NCBI RefSeq assembly: GCF_031457495.1
Contig: NZ_JAVDWM010000001.1
Coordinates: 248,001-312,000, forward strand
From: Sphingopyxis sp. BE259
Lineage (GTDB): Bacteria > Pseudomonadota > Alphaproteobacteria > Sphingomonadales > Sphingomonadaceae
Direction of reading: 5' to 3'
Length of the DNA stretch: 64,000 bases
Under the pieces are notes generated by a model. It was not told the DNA's origin. It saw only the letters and a program-made list of their open reading frames with translations, and made no database searches. This document shows, piece by piece, positions 16,460 to 24,327 of this stretch (position 1 is its first letter; each line of letters starts with the position of its first letter). The position numbers were made by a program, and so were the translations under genes.

Positions 16460-16512
16460 AATTGCCTCCATCCGATGCCGTCAGAAAAGTGACGGCGCGG
16501 TTCACAAGGGCT

Positions 16513-16538
16513 TTAACGGATGCCGGTTCGACCGATTA
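16513..16538 (-). promoter_or_regulatory. Candidate FliA (sigma-28) promoter of flgM
   Basis: On the minus strand TAAT, 14 nt, then TCCGTTAA. The -10-like CCGTTAA and its spacing match the sites in front of motA, fliD and fliC. It lies about 54 nt before the flgM ATG. Confidence 0.6.
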
Positions 16539-16548
16539 AGGCGGTTCA

Positions 16549-16605
16549 CCGCAAAAAATCAAAAGAAAGGCCCGGTGGCGTCGGAATGCCGACAGCCACC
16601 GGGCC
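16549..16605 (-). terminator. Rho-independent terminator of flgA
   Basis: GGCCCGGTGGC-GTCGG pairs with CCGAC-(a)-GCCACCGGGCC around a 4-nt loop (16569-16605). On the minus strand the hairpin is followed by a T-rich run of the form CTTTCTTTTGATTTTTT, a classical intrinsic terminator for transcription leaving flgA. Confidence 0.85.
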
Positions 16606-16629
16606 AAAGGGCAGGGTAAGGGGTGGGGA

Positions 16630-17145
16630 TCAGTCGTCGAGTCGGGCGCGGCCCGGCCCGATGACCGTGGCGCTCAGCGACGATTTGGCGTCGTTGCCGC
16701 GCAGCGCGATCGTCTCGCCGACGCGGCCGTCTTCGGCGGCGACTGCGGCATAGCTGATCGAAAAACTCTCGGTATCGATCGTCACCCGGACATTGTCGCC
16801 GCGGCGGATGACGGGGGCGCTGGCGACGGGGCGGCTATAGCTGGCTGCCATCGGGACGGCGCCCGCCGGAGCGGTCATCGGCACCCGTAGCCGCCAGCCG
16901 AGCGACGCGCAGCGAACTGCCAGCGCGTTGGCATCGATTGCGGTCACCGACGCCTGTTCGGGACAACGCGCCAGCTTGATGCGGCGGTCGACCGGGGTCG
17001 CGGTGCGGCCCATCGCCTTGGCGACCATGTCGGTCAGCACGTCGATGGTCTGCCAGTCCTCGCTCGCCTGCTGGGCGTTAGCGGGAAGGGCGGCGGCGCA
17101 CGCGAGCAGGCCGATGGCCAGGCGCTGGGTGATAATATGGGACAC
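16630..17145 (-). CDS. flgA: Flagellar P-ring assembly chaperone FlgA
   Basis: 171-residue periplasmic chaperone required for P-ring (FlgI) polymerisation. It has a signal peptide (IITQRLAIGLLACAAALPAN), then the SAF/antifreeze-like domain with RRGDNVRVTIDTESFSISYA, and the C-terminal DGRVGETIALRG segment typical of FlgA. The start is a GTG at 17145, supported by AAGGAGA 8 nt upstream; the ORF continues upstream without coding character. It is monocistronic, with its own sigma-54 promoter and a strong terminator, and is divergent from the flgB operon. Confidence 0.88.
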   Translation of the reverse strand: MSHIITQRLAIGLLACAAALPANAQQASEDWQTIDVLTDMVAKAMGRTATPVDRRIKLARCPEQASVTAIDANALAVRCASLGWRLRVPMTAPAGAVPMAASYSRPVASAPVIRRGDNVRVTIDTESFSISYAAVAAEDGRVGETIALRGNDAKSSLSATVIGPGRARLDD

Positions 17146-17184
17146 GATCCATCTCCTTCGGTCCAAAATGGTCACCCGCCATTT

Positions 17185-17200
17185 TGCAGGAAGCGTGCCA
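17185..17200 (-). promoter_or_regulatory. Sigma-54 promoter of flgA
   Basis: Minus-strand TGGCACGCTTCCTGCA matches TGGCACG-N4-TTGCW with one mismatch (C for the first T) and perfect GG/GC spacing. It lies 40 nt upstream of the flgA GTG. Confidence 0.8.
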
Positions 17201-17299
17201 GTCGCGGTTTGCCGCGCGATTGGCGGCGATCGCCGCCGCCGCCGTCGGTTTTTTGACGAGGGCGCCAAGCCACCATTTGGCAAATCCATTAAGCATATG

Positions 17300-17322
17300 A
17301 AAATGATAGATAAAATCATTTT
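17300..17322. promoter_or_regulatory. Perfect inverted repeat abutting the flgB promoter
   Basis: AAAATGAT (17300-17307), a 7-nt spacer and ATCATTTT (17315-17322). The right arm ends on the first base of the -24 element of the flgB promoter. It is AT-rich in a GC-rich region and could be a regulator or IHF site. Confidence 0.55.
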
Positions 17323-17337
17323 GGCACGGCGGTTGCA
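17322..17337 (+). promoter_or_regulatory. Sigma-54 promoter of the flgB operon
   Basis: TGGCACGGCGGTTGCA matches the consensus TGGCACG-N4-TTGCW at every fixed position. It lies 65 nt upstream of the flgB ATG and is likely to drive flgBCDEFGHIJKL. Confidence 0.92.
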
Positions 17338-17402
17338 TCGTTCTTTGTGTTTTCCGCGCGTCCGGGTCGCAATCCGGCCTGGGCCCCGGTGAAGGGAATT
17401 TG

Positions 17403-17756
17403 ATGATGGCATCCGAGAAACTCTTTGGCCTGCACGCGACGGCGCTTCAGCTGCGCAGCCAGCGCATGATGATGCTCGCGTCGAACATCGCCAATGCCGC
17501 GACCCCGGGATACAAGGCCCGCGATCTCGATTTTTCGAAAGCGCTTGATCTGGCGCAGCAGGGCGGTTCGACCGCCGATGCGATGGCGGGCGCCACTGCT
17601 TACCGTGTCCCGGTGCAGGCGTCGCTCGACGGCAACACCGTCGAAATGGCGACCGAGCAGACGGCGTTCGCCGAAAACGCGCTCGCTTATCGCTCCAGCC
17701 TTTCGTTCCTCAGCGGCCGCGTCAACACGCTGACCCGCGCGCTCAAGGGCGAATGA
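17403..17756 (+). CDS. flgB: Flagellar proximal rod protein FlgB
   Basis: 117-residue rod protein FlgB. It has the rod/hook-family N-terminal motif (RMMMLASNIANAATPGYKAR) and the C-terminal polymerisation helix (TAFAENALAYRSSLSFLSGR). The ATG at 17403 follows GAAGGGAA at good spacing; a second ATG follows at once. First gene of the rod-hook operon under the sigma-54 promoter at 17322; the stop overlaps the flgC start (ATGA). Confidence 0.93.
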   Translation: MMASEKLFGLHATALQLRSQRMMMLASNIANAATPGYKARDLDFSKALDLAQQGGSTADAMAGATAYRVPVQASLDGNTVEMATEQTAFAENALAYRSSLSFLSGRVNTLTRALKGE

Positions 17757-18163
17757 CGATGACCAGCAATTTCTCGGTCTTTGACATCAGCGGGCGCGCG
17801 ATGTCGGCGCAGCTCGTCCGGCTCAACACCACCGCATCGAACCTGGCGAACGCCGGAACGATCGCGGGCAGCGAAGCCGAGGCCTTTCGATCGCTGAAAC
17901 CGGTATTTCGCACCGTGATGGACGGCCAGGGCCGCGCGACGGTCCAGGTTGATCAGGTGACGACGTCGAAAATGGCGCCGTCGAAGCGCCACGATCCGGC
18001 GAACCCGCTCGCCGACAAGGACGGCAACGTCTGGGAAGCCGCGGTCGATAGCGCCGCCGAGCTGGTCGAGATGGTCGAAACCGCGCGCCAGTATCAGAAC
18101 AATGTCCAGGTCCTGGAAACCGCCAAGGGCCTGATCAACGAAACTCTCAGGATGGGACAATAA
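17753..18163 (+). CDS. flgC: Flagellar proximal rod protein FlgC
   Basis: 136-residue rod protein FlgC, exported by the flagellar apparatus and assembled with FlgB, FlgF and FlgG. Visible are FDISGRAMSAQLVRLNTTAS and NLANAGTIAGSEAEAFR at the N-terminus and the conserved C-terminal helix ELVEMVETARQYQNNVQVLE. Length matches the family. A second ATG two codons downstream is an alternative start. It overlaps flgB by 4 nt and is followed after 1 nt by flgD. Confidence 0.93.
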   Translation: MTMTSNFSVFDISGRAMSAQLVRLNTTASNLANAGTIAGSEAEAFRSLKPVFRTVMDGQGRATVQVDQVTTSKMAPSKRHDPANPLADKDGNVWEAAVDSAAELVEMVETARQYQNNVQVLETAKGLINETLRMGQ

Positions 18164-18164
18164 G

Positions 18165-18464
18165 ATGGCCGTCAACAGCGTTACCAATGCCAACAACGTC
18201 GTGCTCCAGCCGAAGGGCGCCGGGCAGCAGATGGGGCAGAGCGATTTCCTGCGCCTGATGACCGCGCAGCTGTCGCAGCAGGATCCGTTCAACCCGGTCG
18301 ATAACCAGCAGATGGTTGCCCAGATGGCGCAATTTTCCAGCCTGGCCGGGATCAGCGAAACCAACACGACGCTGCAACAGATTTCCGAGCAGCTCGCGGC
18401 GCAGACCCAGCTGCTCAAAGACATCAAGGCTGCCACCCCGGCGCCGACTACCCCCGCCATTTAA
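18165..18464 (+). CDS. flgD: Hook-capping protein FlgD, short form
   Basis: 99-residue FlgD, the scaffold that caps the growing hook. The N-terminal signature is intact: QMGQSDFLRLMTAQLSQQDP, then FNPVDNQQMVAQMAQFSSL. The protein stops soon after the helical region, whereas enterobacterial FlgD has about 230 residues with an added Tudor-like and Ig-like domain. I see no frameshift: the next gene starts 29 nt later with its own ribosome site. So this is a naturally minimal form, and it pairs with an unusually short FlgE. Confidence 0.88.
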   Translation: MAVNSVTNANNVVLQPKGAGQQMGQSDFLRLMTAQLSQQDPFNPVDNQQMVAQMAQFSSLAGISETNTTLQQISEQLAAQTQLLKDIKAATPAPTTPAI

Positions 18465-18492
18465 AAATCCACCATCCAAGGAAGGATAAGTC

Positions 18493-19320
18493 ATGTCATT
18501 CTATACCTCGCTTTCGGGCCTCAAGGGCGCCCAGACCGACATGTCGGTCATCTCGAACAACATCGCCAACGCGGGATCGATCGGCTTCAAGCGCAGCAAG
18601 GCGCAGTTCGGCGACATTTTTGCTTCGTCGCCGACCCAGTCGACCAAGATGATCGCGGGTCAGGGCCAGCGGCTGAACGGCATCACCCAGCAGTTCACGC
18701 AGGGCTCGTATGAATCGAGCGAAAAGACGCTCGACATGGCGATCGTCGGCGAGGGCATGTTCGTGGTGAAGGGCGATCCGCCGCGCGAACAGGTCACCTA
18801 CACCCGCAACGGCGCGTTCACCGCGACCCCCGACCGCAATGTGATCGATTCGACGGGCCAGAAGCTGCAATTGCTGCCGGTCGATGCCAATGGCAACGTC
18901 ACCAACAACACGCTGGCCGGGGCGTTTGATTTTGTCCTGCCGCCGGGCGCGCCGAGCGATCCGACGGCACAGCTGGTCAATGTGTCGATCGGCCTCGACG
19001 GGCTGGTCACCGCGACCTTTGCCAATGGCGAAGCCCAGACGCTTGGCAAGGTGGCGATGGCGACCTTCCCCGCGATGGAGGGGCTGCGCCCCGTCGGCGA
19101 CGCGCATTGGCAGTCGTCGGGCGAAAGCGGCGCACCGACGATCGACGCCGCAACCAACGGCCCGATGGGGGCGATCCGGTCGGGCGCGCTCGAACGATCG
19201 AACGTCGATATTACCGAAGAACTGGTGATGCTGATCGGCGCCCAACGCAATTTCCAGGCGAATGCCAAGGCGATCGAGGGCGCGTCGCAGCTGTCGCAAA
19301 CCATCATCAACATGCGCTGA
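18493..19320 (+). CDS. flgE: Flagellar hook protein FlgE, short form
   Basis: 275-residue hook protein. The N-terminal domain-0 motif (SGLKGAQTDMSVISNNIANA, then GSIGFKRSKAQF) and the C-terminal helix (ITEELVMLIGAQRNFQANAK) are conserved. The FlgE/F/G-type core (YTRNGAF and AIVGEGMFVV) is present. At 275 residues it is much shorter than the roughly 400 of Salmonella, implying loss of the outer D2-type domain. AAGGAAGG precedes the ATG. Position between flgD and flgF distinguishes it from the other rod/hook paralogues. Confidence 0.9.
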   Translation: MSFYTSLSGLKGAQTDMSVISNNIANAGSIGFKRSKAQFGDIFASSPTQSTKMIAGQGQRLNGITQQFTQGSYESSEKTLDMAIVGEGMFVVKGDPPREQVTYTRNGAFTATPDRNVIDSTGQKLQLLPVDANGNVTNNTLAGAFDFVLPPGAPSDPTAQLVNVSIGLDGLVTATFANGEAQTLGKVAMATFPAMEGLRPVGDAHWQSSGESGAPTIDAATNGPMGAIRSGALERSNVDITEELVMLIGAQRNFQANAKAIEGASQLSQTIINMR

Positions 19321-19355
19321 TCACCCGCGATTAGCCGCCTGCCGGGAACCGTCAG

Positions 19356-20099
19356 ATGGACAAGCTCATCTATACCAGCCTCACCGCGATGCGGGGCAGT
19401 CAGGCCCGGCAGACGGCGGTCGCCAACAATCTGGCGAATGCCCAGACGCCGGGATTTCGCGCCGACATGGCCGAGGCGCAGGCGCTGTGGCTGAACGGCA
19501 GCGGCACGGGCGCGCGCGCCATGGCGTCGGAAGAAGTGATCGGCGCCGACATGCGCGCCGGCACCGTCACCGCGACCGGGCGCGACCTCGACATCGCGGT
19601 GCAGGGCGATGCCCTGCTCGTGGTGCAGGCGAAGGACGGCACCGAGGCCTATACGCGGCGCGGCGACCTGCAGGTATCGCCGAGCGGACTGCTGACCACC
19701 GGCGACGGCCATCCGGTTCAGGGCACGCAGGGTCCGGTGACCTTGCCCCCCGCCGACGCGGTCTCGATCGATGTCGAGGGCCGGGTGTGGATCGTTCCCG
19801 CGGGCGGCGACGCCGAAAATCCGCAAGAGGTCGACCGGCTGCGGCTGGCGACCCCGACCGGGTCGGACATCGCCAAAGGGCTGGACGGACTGTTCCGCGT
19901 CAAGGGCGATGGCATTTTGCCCGACGATCCGGAGGCGCGGCTGATCACCCGGTCGATCGAAGGATCGAACGTCGCCGCGACCACCGCACTGGTCGAAATG
20001 ATCGAAGCGAGCCGCAGCTGGGACAACCAGCTCAAGCTGGTCAGCGATGCCCGCGACATGGACAGCGCCACCGCCAATCTGATGCAGCTCCCCCGTTAA
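19356..20099 (+). CDS. flgF: Flagellar proximal rod protein FlgF
   Basis: 247-residue rod protein FlgF. It begins MDKLIYTSLTAMRGSQARQT with the shared rod motif VANNLANAQTPGFRADMAEA, has the FlgF-type YTRRGDLQVSPSGLLTTGDG segment, and ends with the C-terminal ALVEMIEASRSWDNQLKLVS helix. It precedes flgG as in most operons. It forms the short proximal segment of the rod between FlgC and FlgG. Confidence 0.92.
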   Translation: MDKLIYTSLTAMRGSQARQTAVANNLANAQTPGFRADMAEAQALWLNGSGTGARAMASEEVIGADMRAGTVTATGRDLDIAVQGDALLVVQAKDGTEAYTRRGDLQVSPSGLLTTGDGHPVQGTQGPVTLPPADAVSIDVEGRVWIVPAGGDAENPQEVDRLRLATPTGSDIAKGLDGLFRVKGDGILPDDPEARLITRSIEGSNVAATTALVEMIEASRSWDNQLKLVSDARDMDSATANLMQLPR

Positions 20100-20111
20100 G
20101 GAGATTATGAA

Positions 20112-20897
20112 ATGAGTTTCGGTGCCTTGCACGTCGCACGAACCGGTCTGGATGCCCAGGGCTTCCGGATGCAGGTGATCGCCAACAACCTGGCCAACGT
20201 GAACACCACGGGCTTCAAGCGCGACCGCGCCAGCTTTGAAACGTTGAGCTATCAGATGATGACAGCGCCGGGTGCGCCGTCGTCGGCCGAAAACCGTTAT
20301 GCGACCGGGCTCAATCTCGGCACCGGCGTGTCGCTGGGCGGCACGTCGCGGATCGATACGCAGGGCACGTTTGCCACCACCGGCAACGCCCTCGACATGG
20401 CGATCGACGGCGCTGGCTATTTCCAGGTCGAAATGCCCGACGGGCGCACCGGCTATACCCGCGCCGGCAATTTCGGCCGCTCGCCCGACGGCACGATCGT
20501 GACCTCCGACGGCAAGCCGCTGACCCCGGCGATCCAGATTCCCGAGGACAGCACCAATGTGTCGATCGGCGCCGACGGCACTGTGTCGGCGACCGGCGCC
20601 GACGGGACGCTGACCGAACTCGGCCGGATCGAACTCGCGCGCTTTGCCAATCCGGCGGGCCTCCAGGCGATCGGCGACAATATGCTCGTCGAAACCGCCG
20701 CCTCGGGCGCGCCGCAGGTCGGCGCCGCCGGGCAGGAAGGCCGCGGCAGTTTGCGCGGCGGGATGCTCGAGGGATCGAACGTCAACGTCGTCGAGGAACT
20801 CGTCGACATGATCGAGACGCAGCGCGCCTATGAGGTCAATTCGAAGATGATTCAGGCCACCGACGAGATGATGAAAAATGCCGCGCAGACGCTCTAA
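20112..20897 (+). CDS. flgG: Flagellar distal rod protein FlgG
   Basis: 261-residue distal rod protein, the drive shaft that passes through the P and L rings. Motifs: MQVIANNLANVNTTGFKRDR near the start, GAGYFQVEMPDGRTGYTRAG in the core, and VEELVDMIETQRAYEVNSKM at the C-terminus. Length is exactly that of typical FlgG. It starts 12 nt after flgF with AAGGAG upstream, and its 3' end overlaps the flgH start by 20 nt. Confidence 0.95.
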   Translation: MSFGALHVARTGLDAQGFRMQVIANNLANVNTTGFKRDRASFETLSYQMMTAPGAPSSAENRYATGLNLGTGVSLGGTSRIDTQGTFATTGNALDMAIDGAGYFQVEMPDGRTGYTRAGNFGRSPDGTIVTSDGKPLTPAIQIPEDSTNVSIGADGTVSATGADGTLTELGRIELARFANPAGLQAIGDNMLVETAASGAPQVGAAGQEGRGSLRGGMLEGSNVNVVEELVDMIETQRAYEVNSKMIQATDEMMKNAAQTL

Positions 20898-21546
20898 GCT
20901 GTCGGTTGGCGCGGCGTTGGTCCTCGCTTTCGTGCCAATTGGCGCGGCGGCGAAGGACAAATTGCCGCCCGATGCCTTTGCGGCTGCGACGCCGGTTCCC
21001 CCGGCACCGCTGCCCGGCAATGGCTCGATCTTTCAGGGCAGCTATGTGCCACTGACGTCGGGCGGTCGCGCCGGGCAGGTCGGCGACATTCTGACCATCC
21101 AGCTCGTCGAGCGCACCGCCGCGACCAAAAGCAACGCCGCGGGAACGCAGCGCGACGGCAACATTGGCCTGACACCCCCGGCGACCGGGCCGCTGTCGCT
21201 GTTCAACCCCAGCGATATTGCAATGGGCGGCGGCCAGGCGTTCAAGGGCAAGGGCGACGCGTCGCAATCGAACGCGCTGTCGGGCGAGGTCAGCGTGACC
21301 ATCGCCGCGGTCTATCCCAACGGCACGATGCTGGTGCGCGGCGAAAAGCTGCTGACGCTCAACCGCGGCGACGAACGCGTCCAGATCTCGGGCATCGTCC
21401 GCGCGATGGATATCAGCCCCGACAACCGCATCCTGTCGACCCGCGTCGCCGACGCCAATATCCGTTACGTCGGCAAGGGCGAGATTGCCCGCGCCAGCCA
21501 GCAAGGCTGGCTCCAGCGTTTCTTCTCGATCATCAGCCCGTTCTGA
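20878..21546 (+). CDS. flgH: Flagellar L-ring protein FlgH lacking a lipobox cysteine
   Basis: 222-residue L-ring protein forming the outer-membrane bushing of the rod. The family core is clear: GSIFQGSYVPLTSGGRAGQV, then GDILTIQLVERTAATKSN, VAAVYPNGTMLV-like strands, and ISPDNRILSTRVADANIRYV. The N-terminus is a plausible Sec signal (LSVGAALVLAFVPIGAAAKD) but contains no cysteine, whereas FlgH is normally a lipoprotein processed at a lipobox. The start overlaps flgG by 20 nt. Membrane insertion may thus depend on other contacts. Confidence 0.9.
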   Translation: MPRRRSKLSVGAALVLAFVPIGAAAKDKLPPDAFAAATPVPPAPLPGNGSIFQGSYVPLTSGGRAGQVGDILTIQLVERTAATKSNAAGTQRDGNIGLTPPATGPLSLFNPSDIAMGGGQAFKGKGDASQSNALSGEVSVTIAAVYPNGTMLVRGEKLLTLNRGDERVQISGIVRAMDISPDNRILSTRVADANIRYVGKGEIARASQQGWLQRFFSIISPF

Positions 21547-21559
21547 AAAGGATCATAAA

Positions 21560-22669
21560 GTGTTCCAGCGCCCCACCCTGTTCGCCCTGATCGCGCTCCT
21601 GTTCGCCAGCCTTGCCTTTGCGGCGCCGGCGCAGGCGCAGCGCATCAAGGACATGGGCCAGTTTCAGGGGCTGCGCGCCAACCAGCTCACCGGTTACGGC
21701 ATTGTTGTCGGGCTGGCGGGGACCGGTGACGACAGCCTCGACTATTCGACGCTGGGGATGAAGGGCGCGATCTCGCGCTTTGGCCTGACCTTGCCGCCGG
21801 GGGTCAACCCGGCGCTGAAGAATGCCGCGGCGGTGATGATCACCGCCGAACTGCCGCCCTTTGCCAAGCCGGGTCAGCGCCTTGATGTGACCGTCTCGGC
21901 GATCGGCAAGGCGAAAAGCCTGCGCGGCGGCACGCTTGTGCTCGCGCCGCTCTACGGCGCCGACGGCCAGATTTACGCGATGGTGCAAGGCAACCTCGTC
22001 ATTGGCGGGCTTGGCGTCGATGCCGCCGACGGATCGAAGGTGACGGTCAACGTCCCGTCGAGCGGCCGCATTGCGGGCGGCGCAACGGTCGAACGCGCCG
22101 TCGATACCGGCTTTGCGTCCAGCGACTGGCTGACCTTCAATCTTCACCAGTTTGACGCGACCAATGCCAAGCGCGTCGCCGACGCTATCAACGCCGCCAT
22201 CCCGGGTAGCGCATCGATGATCGACGGCGCCAGCATCGCGATCCGCGCCGCGGGCAATGGCGATGACCGTATGCGATTGATGTCACAGATCGAAAATCTG
22301 GGCGTCCAGCGCTCCGAACCCTCGGCGAAAGTCATCGTCAACGCGCGCACCGGCACGGTGGTAATCAACGGCGCGGTGCGCGTCGGCACCGCCGCGGTCA
22401 GCCACGGAAAGCTCACCGTTTCGATCAAGGAATCGCCGACCGTCGTTCAGCCCGCGCCGTTCAGTCGCGGCGAAACCGCGATCGAACCGTCGAGCGAGAT
22501 CGAGGTCGCCGAGGATGTGCGCCCCGCCTTTTTGATGAAACCCAATGCCTCGCTGTCGGAACTCGTCGACTCGATCAACCGCCTGGGCGTGTCGCCCGGC
22601 GACCTGGTCGCGATCCTCGAGGCACTCAGCCAGGCCGGTGCCCTTACAGCAGAATTGGTGATCATATGA
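21560..22669 (+). CDS. flgI: Flagellar P-ring protein FlgI
   Basis: 369-residue periplasmic ring protein around the rod. A signal peptide (TLFALIALLFASLAFAAPAQ) is followed by the family N-terminus RIKDMGQFQGLRANQLTGYG and IVVGLAGTGDDS; the C-terminal LVDSINRLGVSPGDLVAILE is also conserved. I use the GTG at 21560, preceded by AAAAGGA and giving the standard length, over the upstream frame extension, which overlaps flgH. FlgA (encoded divergently) should chaperone it. The stop overlaps flgJ (ATGA). Confidence 0.94.
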   Translation: MFQRPTLFALIALLFASLAFAAPAQAQRIKDMGQFQGLRANQLTGYGIVVGLAGTGDDSLDYSTLGMKGAISRFGLTLPPGVNPALKNAAAVMITAELPPFAKPGQRLDVTVSAIGKAKSLRGGTLVLAPLYGADGQIYAMVQGNLVIGGLGVDAADGSKVTVNVPSSGRIAGGATVERAVDTGFASSDWLTFNLHQFDATNAKRVADAINAAIPGSASMIDGASIAIRAAGNGDDRMRLMSQIENLGVQRSEPSAKVIVNARTGTVVINGAVRVGTAAVSHGKLTVSIKESPTVVQPAPFSRGETAIEPSSEIEVAEDVRPAFLMKPNASLSELVDSINRLGVSPGDLVAILEALSQAGALTAELVII

Positions 22670-22992
22670 CGACGCCTGTTTCTTCCGCACCTGCGGCGCG
22701 GTCGTTCGTTCCCGCTTCGGCGACCCCCACACTCGCGGGCGGCGGCGGCGATGGCGGCCTGCGCAAGGCGGCCGAGCAGTTCGAGGCGGTGATCCTGCGC
22801 CAGCTGCTGGCGTCGATGCGCCAGGCGAAGCTGGGCGACGACATGCTGGGGTCCAGCGCCACTGACAATTTCCGCGAAATGGCCGACGCGCGCACCGCCG
22901 ATTCGATCGCTGCGATGCGCCAGTTCGGCATCGCCGACATGGTCGAGCGTCAGTTCCGCGGTCGCCTTGGCAGCGCAGGAGGCGTCCAGTGA
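22666..22992 (+). CDS. flgJ: Rod-scaffold protein FlgJ, N-terminal domain only
   Basis: 108-residue FlgJ consisting only of the rod-capping domain (LRKAAEQFEAVILRQLLASM, then RQAKLGDDMLGSS and FREMADARTADSIA). The C-terminal muramidase half of enterobacterial FlgJ is absent. Single-domain FlgJ occurs in other alphaproteobacteria, where a separate transglycosylase does the cell-wall cutting; here the signal-less enzyme at 14940-15764 is the candidate. It overlaps flgI by 4 nt and flgK by 4 nt. Confidence 0.88.
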   Translation: MTTPVSSAPAARSFVPASATPTLAGGGGDGGLRKAAEQFEAVILRQLLASMRQAKLGDDMLGSSATDNFREMADARTADSIAAMRQFGIADMVERQFRGRLGSAGGVQ

Positions 22993-24314
22993 GCGATCTT
23001 CTTGGCATCGGGTATAGCGGGCTGAAGGCCTATTCGCGGGCGCTATCGACAATCGGCGACAATATCGCCAACGCCCAGACCCCTGGCTATGCGCGGCGGC
23101 GGCTCGACATGATGGAGCCGGTCAGCGGCAGCGATTCGGTGTTCTATCGCGGCAATATCAACCCCAGCGGGGTCGAGATTCGCGGCGTCAGCCGGTCGGT
23201 CGATGCCTGGCTGATCGAGGATTCGCGCATCTCTGGCGGCGAGTCCGAACGGTCGGCGACCAAGCTCGGCTGGCTGGACAAGGTCGAAGGCGCACTGAGC
23301 GATGAGACCAACGGCATCAAGACCGGCCTGACCAAGTTGTTCACCACCGCCGACCAATTGACCGCCGATCCGGCGAACAAGACGTTGCGCAGCCAGTTCC
23401 TGCAAGCGGTCGATGATGTCGCATCGGGCTTTCGCACCGCAGCGGGCCAGCTCGACAAGATGGCGGACGGGATCGAGGGCGCGGCGACCGCGACGGTCCA
23501 GGATTTCAACACCAATCTGAATGCGCTCGAACAGATCAACATCGGCCTGCGCAAAGCGCGGCCGGGATCGACCAACGAGGCGAGCCTGCTCGACGAGCGC
23601 GACCGGTTGCTCGACAAATTGTCGTCGCAGGCGGGCGTTAGCGCGACCTTTGAAAACAATGGATCGGTCACGTTGCGCGCTGCCGGGTCGGGCGATCTGC
23701 TCGTCGGCGGCGGCGTGGTCAATCCGATCGCGGTGACCGCGGCCGCCGATGGACGTCTGTCCTATAGTGTCGGCGGGTCGCCGCTGGCGATCGCAACCGG
23801 TTCGCTTGCCGGACAGGCCGAGGCCGCCAACCATGTCGCCGACCAACGCGCCAGCCTGGACACGATGGCGACCGGCTTTGCGGCGCAGCTCAATGCCGCG
23901 CATCAGGCGGGCAGCGATGCCAATGGCAATCCAGGGTCGCCGCTGTTCACCGGGACCAGTGCGGCGACGCTGGCTGCCGCGGCGCTGACCCCCGAACAGG
24001 TCGCCGCCGCCAACGCATCCGGCGGCAATGGCAATATGCTGGCGCTTGGCGCGCTGCGCGGCGCCAATGATCCCGAATCGCGCTGGTCGGGTCATCTGGC
24101 GACCCAGGCACAGACGACCGCCGCGGCGCGGGCGCAGGATGCCGCCGCGATGACCCGCGCCGATGCGTCGGCAGCGGCGCGCGACGGGGTGAGCGAGGTC
24201 GATCTCGACAAGGAGGCGGCCGAACTGCTGCGCTTCCAGCAAGCCTATCAGGCCGCGGCCCGGACGATCCAGGTCGCGCGCGAAACCATGCAGACGCTGC
24301 TGAGCTCGATCTAG
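22989..24314 (+). CDS. flgK: Hook-filament junction protein 1 FlgK
   Basis: 441-residue hook-associated protein joining hook and filament. It starts at a GTG overlapping the flgJ stop (GTGA). The N-terminus IGYSGLKAYSRALSTIGDNI and ANAQTPGYARRRLDMMEP are the HAP1 signature; the C-terminus EAAELLRFQQAYQAAARTIQ and VARETMQTLLSSI are the matching coiled-coil partner. The variable middle is shorter than in enterobacteria (about 550 residues in total there). FlgN is the likely chaperone. Confidence 0.93.
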   Translation: MSDLLGIGYSGLKAYSRALSTIGDNIANAQTPGYARRRLDMMEPVSGSDSVFYRGNINPSGVEIRGVSRSVDAWLIEDSRISGGESERSATKLGWLDKVEGALSDETNGIKTGLTKLFTTADQLTADPANKTLRSQFLQAVDDVASGFRTAAGQLDKMADGIEGAATATVQDFNTNLNALEQINIGLRKARPGSTNEASLLDERDRLLDKLSSQAGVSATFENNGSVTLRAAGSGDLLVGGGVVNPIAVTAAADGRLSYSVGGSPLAIATGSLAGQAEAANHVADQRASLDTMATGFAAQLNAAHQAGSDANGNPGSPLFTGTSAATLAAAALTPEQVAAANASGGNGNMLALGALRGANDPESRWSGHLATQAQTTAAARAQDAAAMTRADASAAARDGVSEVDLDKEAAELLRFQQAYQAAARTIQVARETMQTLLSSI

Positions 24315-24327
24315 GGGAGAGCGGACA

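Noticed and set aside
18990..21020. Long minus-strand frame opposite flgE-flgG
   Set aside because: The plus strand has three rod/hook proteins with recognised motifs, and the antisense product is His/Arg/Gly-rich without similarity.
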